Below are positions 25,516 through 33,935 of a DNA stretch of 64,000 nucleotides, in pieces (the first letter of the stretch is position 1; every line of letters begins with the position of its first letter). The position numbers and the translations under genes were made by a program. The notes beneath the pieces were generated by a model. That model saw only the letters and a program-made list of their open reading frames with translations, was not told where the DNA came from and did not search any database. Origin of the DNA: Bog-473 sp963764305 (GTDB lineage Bacteria; Actinomycetota; Acidimicrobiia; Acidimicrobiales; RAAP-2); NCBI GenBank assembly GCA_963764305.1, contig CAVXSD010000007.1, positions 682,001-746,000 on the forward strand. Direction: 5' to 3'.

Positions 25516-27309
25516 TTATTTGGGCAGGAACAAGAGCGTGGCGTGGTTGGCGAAGTCGATGAGCGGCTGGGGCCACACGCCGAAGAGCACCGTCACCCCC
25601 GTACACAGCGCGATGGCCAGGCCCGTGAGCGGCGGGACCGGCACCCGTTCGGACGCCTCCTCCGCGGTCTCGGCCTCCAGCTCGGCCTCTGACTCGGCAC
25701 CAGCTTGTGCGCCGGCCTGAGCGCCGGCCTCGGGCTCGGGCTCCTGGCCGGCCAGCAGGATCTGCTCGTTGAGCGTCGTCACCGAACTGGCCGCCGCGGC
25801 GGGGGTGGCCCACGCCAGCCCGCCGCCCATGCCGTTGTCCTCGGAGGATGCGGCCACGATGGTCCCGCCGCCGCGCATGCCGCCCTCGGCCCCCAGCTCG
25901 GCCGAGCCGCCGGTCCCACCCTCGGTCTCGCCGAGGCCGCCTCCGGCGTACATGAGGACGGCCACCCGCAGGTAGAAGTAGGCCGCGATGACCGCCGTCA
26001 CCATGGCGATGGCACCCAGCGGCACCTCGCCCACCGAAATGGCGGCGAAGACCACCTGCACCTTTGCCCACAGGCCGGTCGTGAAGGGCGCGCCGGCCTG
26101 GGCCAGCAACAGGACGGCCAGCGCCAGGGCCAGCACCGGCTGGCGGCCGGCCAGGCCGCGGTAGCGGGACAGGTCGTGGTCCGCGTCACCTTCGCGCCCG
26201 AGCACGGTCACGATGGCGAAGCTGCCGATCACCATGAACATGTACGCGAAGAGGTAGTAGAGCGATGCGCTGGCGCCGCGGGCGGTGCCGGCCGTCACGC
26301 CCAGGAGGATGAACCCCGCATGGTTGATGGACGAGTAGGCCAGCATCCGCTTGACGTCGCGCTGGCGCAGGGCGACGAAGGCGCCGAGGACCAGCGACAG
26401 CACGGCCAGCCCGTAGATGATGGGCCGCCAATCGGTCTCGACGACACCGAAGGACGAGAACAGGACACGCAGCATGGCCGCGAACGCACCCGCCTTGGCC
26501 ACGGCCGCCATGAAGCCGGTGACGGGCGAGGGGGCGCCCTGGTACACGTCGGGCGTCCACATGTGGAAGGGCACCGCCGCCACCTTGAAGGCGAAGCCGA
26601 CGATCATCAGTGCCAGGCCGGCCAGCAGCAGGCCGTTGGTCAGGACGACGTTCTTGGACAGGAAGTCGGAGATCTGGGTCAGGTTCGTGGAACCGGTGGC
26701 CCCGTAGGTGAGGGCGATGCCGTAGATGAAGATGGCCGACGAGAAGCCGCCCAGGATGAAGTACTTGAGCGCGGCCTCGCCCGACGCGGCGCGCCGGTAG
26801 TTGAAGGCGGTCAGCACGTACAGGGCGATGGAGAGGATCTCGAGGCCCAGGAAGATGATGATCAGGTCGTTGGCCATCGCCATCAACATGGCGCCCGACG
26901 CCGACACCATCGCCAGCACGTGGAGCTCCGCCCCCTGCATGCCCTCCCGGCGCAGGTAGCCGTCCGCCACGAGCGCGCTGAGCAGCATGGCGATGGCGAC
27001 CAGCATGGTGACGAACACGCTGAAGCCGTCCATGACGACCGCCTGCTTCACGTAGGTGTGCGCCCCATGCTGTTGCACGTCGGACCACTGCCACAGGGCC
27101 ACACCCAGCGCACCGCCGGAGATGAGCACGGTGGCGATGGTGCTCACCCGCACCCGCAGCGGCCGGCGCACCAGCGAGGCCACGCCGAGCAGGACGACCG
27201 CGCCACCGATCATGATGATGGGCGGCAGGATGGCGAGCCAGCGGATGGGGGGTGCCGCGATGGTGTTCGACGCGGTGTGCGTGGCGGCGGCGAGTTGGGC
27301 GGCGATCAC
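25516..27309 (-). CDS. nuoN: NADH-quinone oxidoreductase subunit N
   Basis: A 597-residue antiporter-like proton-pumping subunit of complex I, about 14 membrane helices. Family blocks include FAFKVAAVPFHMWTPDVYQGAP, with the conserved Lys and the His of the proton path, and KRMLAYSSINHAGF. An unusual soluble insertion of about 95 residues (about 455-550), rich in Gly, Ala and Glu (AGAQAGAQAGAESEAELEAE), splits the penultimate helix from the last. NuoN is normally about 480-510 residues. The ATG overlaps the nuoM stop. It is the last gene of the nuo operon. Confidence 0.93.
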   Translation of the reverse strand: MIAAQLAAATHTASNTIAAPPIRWLAILPPIIMIGGAVVLLGVASLVRRPLRVRVSTIATVLISGGALGVALWQWSDVQQHGAHTYVKQAVVMDGFSVFVTMLVAIAMLLSALVADGYLRREGMQGAELHVLAMVSASGAMLMAMANDLIIIFLGLEILSIALYVLTAFNYRRAASGEAALKYFILGGFSSAIFIYGIALTYGATGSTNLTQISDFLSKNVVLTNGLLLAGLALMIVGFAFKVAAVPFHMWTPDVYQGAPSPVTGFMAAVAKAGAFAAMLRVLFSSFGVVETDWRPIIYGLAVLSLVLGAFVALRQRDVKRMLAYSSINHAGFILLGVTAGTARGASASLYYLFAYMFMVIGSFAIVTVLGREGDADHDLSRYRGLAGRQPVLALALAVLLLAQAGAPFTTGLWAKVQVVFAAISVGEVPLGAIAMVTAVIAAYFYLRVAVLMYAGGGLGETEGGTGGSAELGAEGGMRGGGTIVAASSEDNGMGGGLAWATPAAAASSVTTLNEQILLAGQEPEPEAGAQAGAQAGAESEAELEAETAEEASERVPVPPLTGLAIALCTGVTVLFGVWPQPLIDFANHATLLFLPK

Positions 27310-28856
27310 TTCGTTCCCTCCACGCCCCGGACCGCCACCGACGGCTCGGCGTGGCCGGTCTTGGACTCGACGTGGGCGATGAGCTGGTTGACCGACGGAT
27401 TGATGCGGTCGAGCACCGGCTTGGGATAGACGCCCAGGAACACGATCAAGATGATGAGGGGTGCCATCACGAGCCGCTCCAGGAGCACGAGGTCACGGGT
27501 CTTCTCGTCGGCCTCCCGCGGCTCGCCGTGGAAGACCTGCTGATAGGCCCAGAGCAGGTAGATGGCGGCCACGATCACGCCCAGGACGGCGACGACGGCC
27601 CACCAGCGGTGCGTGATGAAGGTGCCCGACAGCACGAGGAACTCGCTCACGAAGCCGTTGAGGCCGGGCACGCCGATGGAGGCCAGCATGGCCACGGTGA
27701 AGACGGCCGCCATCACGGGCGCCGCCTTCTGGAGCCCCCGCAGCTCACCCGTCTGCCAGGTGCCCCGCCGCTGGTAGATGAAGCCGATGATGATGAACAG
27801 CGCCGCCACGATGAGCCCGTGGTTGAGCATGAGCAGGACGCCACCGGCCAGCCCCTGGGTGCTGAGGGCGATGGTCCCCAACGCGATGAAGCCGATCTGG
27901 GCCACGGACGAGTAGGCGACGAGGCGCTTCATGTCGCGCTGGGCGCAGGCCACGATGGCGCCGTAGACGATGCCGATGACGGCCAGCGTGAGGAGTAGGG
28001 GGGCGAGCGTGCGGGTGGCCTGGGGGAAGAGTGTGAGGTCGAAGCGGATGATCCCGTAGGTGCCCAGTTTGGCCAACACGCCGGCGAGGAGCACCGAGCC
28101 CTCTTCGGGCGCCTCGGTGTAGGCGTCGGGTGACCAGGTGTGCAGCGGGAAGAGCGGCGCCTTGACCGCGAAGGCCGACGTGAAGGCGAGGAACAGCAGG
28201 ATCCCCGTCGTCGACGACAGGTGGGTCTGCGTGAGGGGGCCGAGCTCGAAGGTCAGGTAGTGGTACTGCGACTGGTGGATGAAGGCCAGGGCCAAGATCC
28301 CGACCAGGAGGAAGGCCGAGCCGAGGAAGGTGTAGAGGAAGAACTTGATGGCCGCGTACGCACGCCGCTGGTGGCCCCAGCCGGCGATGATGAAGTACGC
28401 GGGCACCAGGGTGAGCTCGAACATGAAGAAGAAGACGAGGAGGTCGAGCGAGAGGAAGCTCCCCATGACCGCCGCCTCGAGCAGCAGGATCCAGGCGAAG
28501 TACGCACGGCTGTTCTGGCGGTTGCGCCCGAGGATGATGGCCAGCGGGAACAGCAGCCCGGTCAGGAGCACGAGGAAGATGGAGATGCCGTCGACGCCGA
28601 GGTACCAGTGCACCCCGAGGCTGCTGCCGGTGTACTCGTGGTTCGAGACCAGCTGGAAGCCGCCGTCGTGCACCTTCATGGCGATGAGCGCCAGGACGGC
28701 GAAGAACCCCGTCACCAGCGAGACGATCAGGGCAACGACGTAGGGGATCTCCCGGTGCAGGGTCCGGTCCAGGCCGAGCAGGCCGAGCGCCGCGGCCCCG
28801 ATGGCCGGCAGCAGGACCAGCAGGGTCAGGAACGGGAGGGAGTGCGTCATCGTCAT
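27306..28856 (-). CDS. nuoM: NADH-quinone oxidoreductase subunit M
   Basis: A 516-residue antiporter-like subunit that pumps protons and binds near the end of the membrane arm of complex I. The conserved segment FAVKAPLFPLHTWSPDAYTEAP holds the trans-membrane Lys and His, and MKRLVAYSSVAQIGF is the second signature. About 14 helices. The ATG at 28856 overlaps the nuoL stop (ATGA), which fixes the start. The frame stays open upstream inside nuoL, but that part is a shadow. Confidence 0.95.
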   Translation of the reverse strand: MTMTHSLPFLTLLVLLPAIGAAALGLLGLDRTLHREIPYVVALIVSLVTGFFAVLALIAMKVHDGGFQLVSNHEYTGSSLGVHWYLGVDGISIFLVLLTGLLFPLAIILGRNRQNSRAYFAWILLLEAAVMGSFLSLDLLVFFFMFELTLVPAYFIIAGWGHQRRAYAAIKFFLYTFLGSAFLLVGILALAFIHQSQYHYLTFELGPLTQTHLSSTTGILLFLAFTSAFAVKAPLFPLHTWSPDAYTEAPEEGSVLLAGVLAKLGTYGIIRFDLTLFPQATRTLAPLLLTLAVIGIVYGAIVACAQRDMKRLVAYSSVAQIGFIALGTIALSTQGLAGGVLLMLNHGLIVAALFIIIGFIYQRRGTWQTGELRGLQKAAPVMAAVFTVAMLASIGVPGLNGFVSEFLVLSGTFITHRWWAVVAVLGVIVAAIYLLWAYQQVFHGEPREADEKTRDLVLLERLVMAPLIILIVFLGVYPKPVLDRINPSVNQLIAHVESKTGHAEPSVAVRGVEGTK

Positions 28857-30769
28857 CCCCACCACGTCCGGCTCAACAGGAAGGCGATGATGAGGGCCAT
28901 CCCGACGGCGATCCCGAGCGCGTAGTTCCGGGCGTAGCCCGTCTGCAGCTTGCGGGCCGCACTGCCCGTGGCCTTGGCCAGGTGTGCGGTGCCGTTGACG
29001 GCCCCGTCGATGATCCGGGCGTCGACCACCCAGGCGAAGAACGTGGCCAGTCGCTGGCTGGGCCGCCCGATGACTGTGTCGTAGAAGTCGTCCCAGTACC
29101 AGACCCGCTGCAGGAAGGCCGGCTCGAGGGCCGGCTGGTCGACCTTGCTGCCCCGCCAGAGCCACCAGCCGACGATCACACCGATGAAGGCGGCCGCGAT
29201 GTCGGCCAGGGCCAGGGCCCATTGCGCCCCGTCGCCGAGGTGGTCGTCGTAGAGAGAGCCGGCGAACACGGGGGTCAGGAAGCTCTGCAGGTCGTCGATG
29301 TGCACCCAGGGCAGATCGAGCGCGCCGCTGAAGAAGGCGAAGAAGGCGAGGACGATGAGCGGGATGCGCATGATCCAGGACGATTCGTGCGGCGTCGGCA
29401 GCGCGGGCTCACCGTGGGGGCCGACCTTGTCGAAGCGCTCCTCGTCACCGAAGGCGAGGACCTCCAACCGGCTCATGTAGTACGCCGTGAGGACGGCGGT
29501 GACCAGGCCGAGGACCCAGAGCAGCTTGTAGTGGGCGAAGGTGTTGTCCAGGACGTCACCCTTGGCCCAGAAACCCGAGAGGGGTGGGATGCCGGCGATG
29601 GCCAGGAACCCGATGGTGAAGGTCACCGTGGTCCACTTCATGTAGCGGCGCAGCGCGCCCATCCGTTTGAGGTCCTGCTCGTCGTGCAGCCCGTGGATGA
29701 CCGAGCCCGCCCCCAGGAAGAGCAGGCCCTTGAAGAAGGCGTGCACCACCATGAGGAAGACGGCGGCGATGTAGGCCCCCGAACCCACGGCGAGGATCAT
29801 GTAGCCGATCTGCGAGACGGTCGAGAAGGCGAGCACCTTCTTGATGTCCTGCTGCGCGCAGGCGATGGTGGCCGCCACGAACGCGGTCACCCCCCCGATT
29901 ATCGCGATCACCTCCGTGCCGTTCGACGTGAGGTGCAACAGAGGGTTCATCCGGCACAACAGGTAGACGCCCGCCGTGACCATGGTGGCGGCGTGGATGA
30001 GGGCCGAGACCGGGGTCGGGCCCTCCATGGCGTCGGGCAGCCAGTTGAACAACGGGATCTGGGCCGACTTGCCCGCGGCGGCCAGGAACAGGAGCAGCAC
30101 GGCGGCGGTGGCCGTGACGCCGCCCAGGTGCGAGAGCTGCCCGAAGATCCCCCCTCCCGGCCCGCTCTCGTACTGGATGGTGCCCGTCTTCTCGAAGATG
30201 AGGAAGATGGCCAGCAGGAAGCCGACGTCACCGATGCGGTTGTAGATGAAGGCCTTCTTGCCCGCCGAGGCGGCCGACTCGCGCTGGAACCAGAAGGCCA
30301 CCAGCCAGTAGGAGCAGACGCCGACGCCCTCCCAGCCGACGAACGTGAGCAGCAGGTTGTCCGCCAGCACCAGCAGCAACATGGAGAAGACGAACAGGTT
30401 CAGGTAGATGAAGAACTTCGTGTAGTCCCGGTCGCCCTTCATGTAGCCGATGGAGTACAGGTGGATGAAGGCGCTGACGAAGGTGACGAACATGCACATC
30501 GTCATCGACAGGGGGTCCACCAGGGTGCCGACGGGGACCGAGAGGCCGCCCGCGCTGAACCAGGTGAAGTAGTTGTCGACCACCACCCGGCCGTTGTCCG
30601 GCAGTCCGAGCAGCCCGGCCAGCACGACGCAGGCCACCACGAACGCACCGCCCACGGCGGCGGTGCCGATCCAGCCCGCCACGGGGTCGCCGATGCGGCG
30701 GCCGAAGGCCAGCAGGAAGAGGAACCCCGCGAGGGGCAGCAGCAACATGAGGTACGCGAGATGGACCAC
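28853..30769 (-). CDS. nuoL: NADH-quinone oxidoreductase subunit L
   Basis: A 638-residue subunit, the most distal proton pump of complex I, with the long lateral helix that clamps NuoM and NuoN. Signatures: GWEGVGVCSYWLVAFW, AAAGKSAQIPLFNWLPDAME (pump Lys and Asp), and KKVLAFSTVSQIGYM. C-terminal residues about 520-600 (PALEPAFLQRVWYWDDFYD) correspond to the amphipathic lateral arm region. Three nt separate it from nuoK. Confidence 0.95.
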   Translation of the reverse strand: MVHLAYLMLLLPLAGFLFLLAFGRRIGDPVAGWIGTAAVGGAFVVACVVLAGLLGLPDNGRVVVDNYFTWFSAGGLSVPVGTLVDPLSMTMCMFVTFVSAFIHLYSIGYMKGDRDYTKFFIYLNLFVFSMLLLVLADNLLLTFVGWEGVGVCSYWLVAFWFQRESAASAGKKAFIYNRIGDVGFLLAIFLIFEKTGTIQYESGPGGGIFGQLSHLGGVTATAAVLLLFLAAAGKSAQIPLFNWLPDAMEGPTPVSALIHAATMVTAGVYLLCRMNPLLHLTSNGTEVIAIIGGVTAFVAATIACAQQDIKKVLAFSTVSQIGYMILAVGSGAYIAAVFLMVVHAFFKGLLFLGAGSVIHGLHDEQDLKRMGALRRYMKWTTVTFTIGFLAIAGIPPLSGFWAKGDVLDNTFAHYKLLWVLGLVTAVLTAYYMSRLEVLAFGDEERFDKVGPHGEPALPTPHESSWIMRIPLIVLAFFAFFSGALDLPWVHIDDLQSFLTPVFAGSLYDDHLGDGAQWALALADIAAAFIGVIVGWWLWRGSKVDQPALEPAFLQRVWYWDDFYDTVIGRPSQRLATFFAWVVDARIIDGAVNGTAHLAKATGSAARKLQTGYARNYALGIAVGMALIIAFLLSRTWWG

Positions 30770-30772
30770 GGC

Positions 30773-31078
30773 TCAGCCCTTCAGCGAGTTCAGGTCGTCG
30801 GCCACCGTGGTCTCGCGCCGGCGGAAGTTGGTGACCACGATGCCCAGGCCCACCACGACCTCGGCGGCCGCCACCACGAGCACGAAGAACACGATGGCCT
30901 GCCCGCCGATGTCGTTGAGCATGCGGGCGAAGGTGACGAAGGTCAGGTTGGCCGCGTTGAGCATCAGCTCGATGCACATGAACATGATCAGCACGTTGCG
31001 CCGCACCAGCAGCCCGATGGCGCCGATGGTGAAGACGATGGCGGCCAGGCCGAGGTACCAGGCTCCCGAGAGGCTCAC
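30773..31078 (-). CDS. nuoK: NADH-quinone oxidoreductase subunit K
   Basis: A 101-residue subunit with three membrane helices, normal length. The conserved Glu of helix 2 is in NVLIMFMCIELMLNAANL, and a second Glu sits in AAAEVVVGLGIVV; both belong to the proton path linking quinone reduction to pumping. The GTG overlaps the nuoJ stop (GTGA), which decides the start. Confidence 0.95.
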   Translation of the reverse strand: MSLSGAWYLGLAAIVFTIGAIGLLVRRNVLIMFMCIELMLNAANLTFVTFARMLNDIGGQAIVFFVLVVAAAEVVVGLGIVVTNFRRRETTVADDLNSLKG

Positions 31079-31701
31079 GCCGGCAGCTCGCTCTCGGCGC
31101 TGTCCTCGTCCTCGGCGTGGACCGTCGGCGGGCGGCGGGCCAGCACGACGGCGCCGACCACCGCGATGACGAGCAGCGCGGCGGTCGCCTCGAAGGCGAA
31201 CAGGTAGGTCGTGAACAGCTGCTTGCCCAGCTGGGCCGGCTCCCCCGCCGGTGAGGACGGCCCGGCGACGTGGCCCTGGATCGGCCCCACCACCTGCTTG
31301 GCCCCGGTGACCCAATGCGCCGTGGCCGCCATGGCCAGGACGCCGGCGAGGGTGATCAGGGAGACGACGACGGCAAGGGGGCGCTGGCCGGCCAGCGGTT
31401 CGGTGGTGGTGTCCTCGGCGCGGTCGACGCCGAGGAACATGATCACGAAGAGGAAGAGGACGACGATGGCGCCGGCGTAGACGATGATCTGCACCGCGGC
31501 CAGGAAATCGGCCTCCTGCTCGATGAAGAGCACGGCGACGCCGAAGAGCGTCATCACCAGGCTGAGGGCGGCATGCACGGGGTTGCGCGACGTGACGACG
31601 CCGACCGCGCCGACCAGGATCACCGCCGCCGAGGCGGCGAAGACCAGGATGTCGGGCCAGGTGGCGCGCGTGGCAGCCAGCAGGGGCACGGCGTGGAGCA
31701 T
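31075..31701 (-). CDS. nuoJ: NADH-quinone oxidoreductase subunit J
   Basis: A 208-residue membrane subunit with five helices. The flexible helix 3 region reads VQIIVYAGAIVVLFLFVIMFLG-like (seen here as QIIVYAGAIVVLFLFVIM), the segment that changes shape during turnover. The C-terminal tail is short and acidic (EDEDSAESELPA). It lies 3 nt after nuoI and overlaps nuoK. Confidence 0.95.
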   Translation of the reverse strand: MLHAVPLLAATRATWPDILVFAASAAVILVGAVGVVTSRNPVHAALSLVMTLFGVAVLFIEQEADFLAAVQIIVYAGAIVVLFLFVIMFLGVDRAEDTTTEPLAGQRPLAVVVSLITLAGVLAMAATAHWVTGAKQVVGPIQGHVAGPSSPAGEPAQLGKQLFTTYLFAFEATAALLVIAVVGAVVLARRPPTVHAEDEDSAESELPA

Positions 31702-31704
31702 GGG

Positions 31705-32646
31705 TCAGTCGCTCCCCTCGGGGCCGGCGCCAGTCGACACGCTGTTGGTGATCGCCACGTCGGCCTTCTCCGAACTTGCCTCCGCCTCCTCCGACTTGGC
31801 CTCTGCCTTCTCCGCCTTGGCCTCAGCCTTGGCCGCCTTGCGCGAGGCTCGCAGCGCCTTCATACGGGCCCGCGTGGCGTCCAATTTCTTTCGGTTGGCG
31901 GCCGCCCCCTCCCTGGCCCGCCAGACGCGACCCTGCATGCCGCGGTGGGCCAGGGGGATGTCCTCGTCGAGCAGGTGTGACTCGAGCACCTCGCGCAGCG
32001 GCTTGATGCCGGTGGCGTCGTCGTCGCGGTGGGTCGACTGGCCGCCCTCTGGCGCGCGCACCCCGTAGCCGAGCTCGCCCGCCCACTGGACCTCGCCCTC
32101 GTAGGCCGCACTGCCCGACGGGGACGTGGCGCGCATCCAGCCGGACGTCATCAGGTCGTCGCCCTCGCGCCAGTCCTCCCAGGGCAGCTTCTTGGGCGTG
32201 CCGTCGTCGTTCACGACGAGCTCTTCCTTGGTGTAGATGGCATCGCTGCGGTTGGTGAAGGAGAACTCGAACAGCTTGGACTCGGTGATGGCCTCGGTCG
32301 GGCAGGCCTCGACGCACATGTCGCAGTGGATGCAGCGCAGGTAGTTGATCTCGTAGACGTAGCCGTAGCGCTCCCCGGGTGACACCGGGTGATCGGGCGG
32401 GTTGTCCAGACCCCGCACGTAGATGCAGTCGGCCGGGCACACACCGGCACACAACTCGCAGCCGATGCACTTCTCCATGCCGTCCTCGTAGCGGTTGAGG
32501 ACATGGCGGCCGTGCTGGCGCGGCTGCTTGGGCTTCTTCTCGTCGGGATACTTCGTGGTGACCCGGGGCCGGGTCAGGTGCTGGAAGGTCAGCTTGAAGC
32601 CGCCCAGGAAGGACAGCTGGTCCTTCATCTCGTCGCCGACGCCCAT
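31705..32646 (-). CDS. nuoI: NADH-quinone oxidoreductase subunit I with long Ala/Lys/Glu tail
   Basis: A 313-residue peripheral-arm subunit carrying two [4Fe-4S] clusters, N6a and N6b: CIGCELCAGVCPADC near residue 59 and CIHCDMCVEACP near residue 105. NuoI is usually about 160-210 residues. Here some 100 extra C-terminal residues (about 215-313) form a charged segment ending in a heptad-like Ala/Lys/Glu stretch (KAEAKAEKAEAKSEEAEA), probably a helix or coiled coil. The ATG overlaps the last base of the nuoH stop (TAATG). Confidence 0.93.
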   Translation of the reverse strand: MGVGDEMKDQLSFLGGFKLTFQHLTRPRVTTKYPDEKKPKQPRQHGRHVLNRYEDGMEKCIGCELCAGVCPADCIYVRGLDNPPDHPVSPGERYGYVYEINYLRCIHCDMCVEACPTEAITESKLFEFSFTNRSDAIYTKEELVVNDDGTPKKLPWEDWREGDDLMTSGWMRATSPSGSAAYEGEVQWAGELGYGVRAPEGGQSTHRDDDATGIKPLREVLESHLLDEDIPLAHRGMQGRVWRAREGAAANRKKLDATRARMKALRASRKAAKAEAKAEKAEAKSEEAEASSEKADVAITNSVSTGAGPEGSD

Positions 32647-33935
32647 TACGCCTTCCCCCCCGGCGCGGGTTCGGGGACCGGCGTCAACCGGGGCGCCCGC
32701 GTCACGCGGCTCCCGATCACCGGGATGATGACGTCCTCCTCGCTGCGTCCCGTCCCGAGCTTGTTGGCCCGCAGGAGGAGGAAGGAGGCCAGGAGAACGA
32801 CGGGCGCCAGGAGCAGCCCGGCCCAGCCCCAGGCGACGATGCCGGCCACCAGCAGCAGCCACCCCAGCGTGAGCGGGATGAGGCGCTTCCAACCGAGGTC
32901 CATGAGCTGGTCGTAGCGCAGGCGGGGCAGGGCGGCCCGGAACCAGACGTAGATGAAGCAGAACGCCACCGTCTTGAGGAGGAAGTAGATGATCGGCATG
33001 TAGATGGTCGCCCCCGGGATGTGGAAGATGTAGCCGTTGGGGCCTCCGAAGAACAGGGTCACCACGATGGCGGACATGGTGATGGTGTTCATGAACTCGG
33101 CGAGGAAGAAGAGGCCGAAGCGGATGGAGGAGTACTCGGTGTGGAAGCCGCCGACCAGCTCCTGCTCCGCCTCGGTCAGGTCGAAGGGCGGGCGCGTCAG
33201 CTCGGCCGTGATGGCGATCATGAAGAAGATGAAGGGCAGGAACCCCAACCGGATGAGGTTCCAGTTCCAGAAGCCGTCCGCCTGTGAGGCCACGATGGCC
33301 CGTGTCGAGAGCGAGCCGGTGACCAGGACCACCATGACCGTGGTCATGCCGAGCGCGGCCTCGTAGGAGATCACCTGGGCCGAGGCGCGCACCGAGCCCA
33401 GCAGCGGGTACTTCGACCCCGACGACCAGCCGGCCAGCATGACGCCGTAGACGGCTATGCCCGACATCGCCAGCACGAGCAGGATCCCCATGGGCGGGTC
33501 GGCCACCTGCAGCTCGAAGGTATGGCTGCCGATGGTGATGACGCCGCCGACGGGGACGACGGTGAAGATCAGCACGGCCGGGATCACCGACAGGTAGGGA
33601 GCCAGCTTGAAGACGAAGGCGTCGGCCCGGTCGGGCAGGAGGTCCTCCTTGAAGACGAGTTTGGTCCCGTCGGCCAGCGTCTGCAGCAGGCCCCACGGGC
33701 CGGCCCGGTTCGGCCCGACCCGGCTCTGCATGTCGGAGATCACCTTGCGCTCGAACCAGATCATCAGGGCCGTGGCCACGAGCAGGGCCACGAAGGCCGC
33801 CAGGCACTTGATGATGACGATGAGCCAGACCTCCCAGTTGAGGCCGAAGACGAAGAGCGGGTCGCCGTTGCCGCTGTTTGCGCTGTGCGTGAGGAGCGGG
33901 GCGGAGTTGGCGAGGAGCGCGGCGGCGGCGATCAC
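32646..33935 (-). CDS. nuoH: NADH-quinone oxidoreductase subunit H
   Basis: A 429-residue membrane subunit that forms the quinone chamber and the start of the proton path. Signatures are WFERKVISDMQSRVGPNRAGP and ITAELTRPPFDLTEAEQELV (acidic E-channel loop), and GFHTEYSSIRFGLFFLAEF. A Pro-rich tail (VTRAPRLTPVPEPAPGG) is typical of actinobacteria. The GTG overlaps the nuoG stop (GTGA), choosing this start over in-frame upstream codons within nuoG. Confidence 0.95.
   Translation of the reverse strand: MIAAAALLANSAPLLTHSANSGNGDPLFVFGLNWEVWLIVIIKCLAAFVALLVATALMIWFERKVISDMQSRVGPNRAGPWGLLQTLADGTKLVFKEDLLPDRADAFVFKLAPYLSVIPAVLIFTVVPVGGVITIGSHTFELQVADPPMGILLVLAMSGIAVYGVMLAGWSSGSKYPLLGSVRASAQVISYEAALGMTTVMVVLVTGSLSTRAIVASQADGFWNWNLIRLGFLPFIFFMIAITAELTRPPFDLTEAEQELVGGFHTEYSSIRFGLFFLAEFMNTITMSAIVVTLFFGGPNGYIFHIPGATIYMPIIYFLLKTVAFCFIYVWFRAALPRLRYDQLMDLGWKRLIPLTLGWLLLVAGIVAWGWAGLLLAPVVLLASFLLLRANKLGTGRSEEDVIIPVIGSRVTRAPRLTPVPEPAPGGKA

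Noticed and set aside
28982..31207. 741-codon plus-strand open frame opposite nuoL-nuoK-nuoJ
   Set aside because: Antisense shadow; no domain and strongly biased composition.
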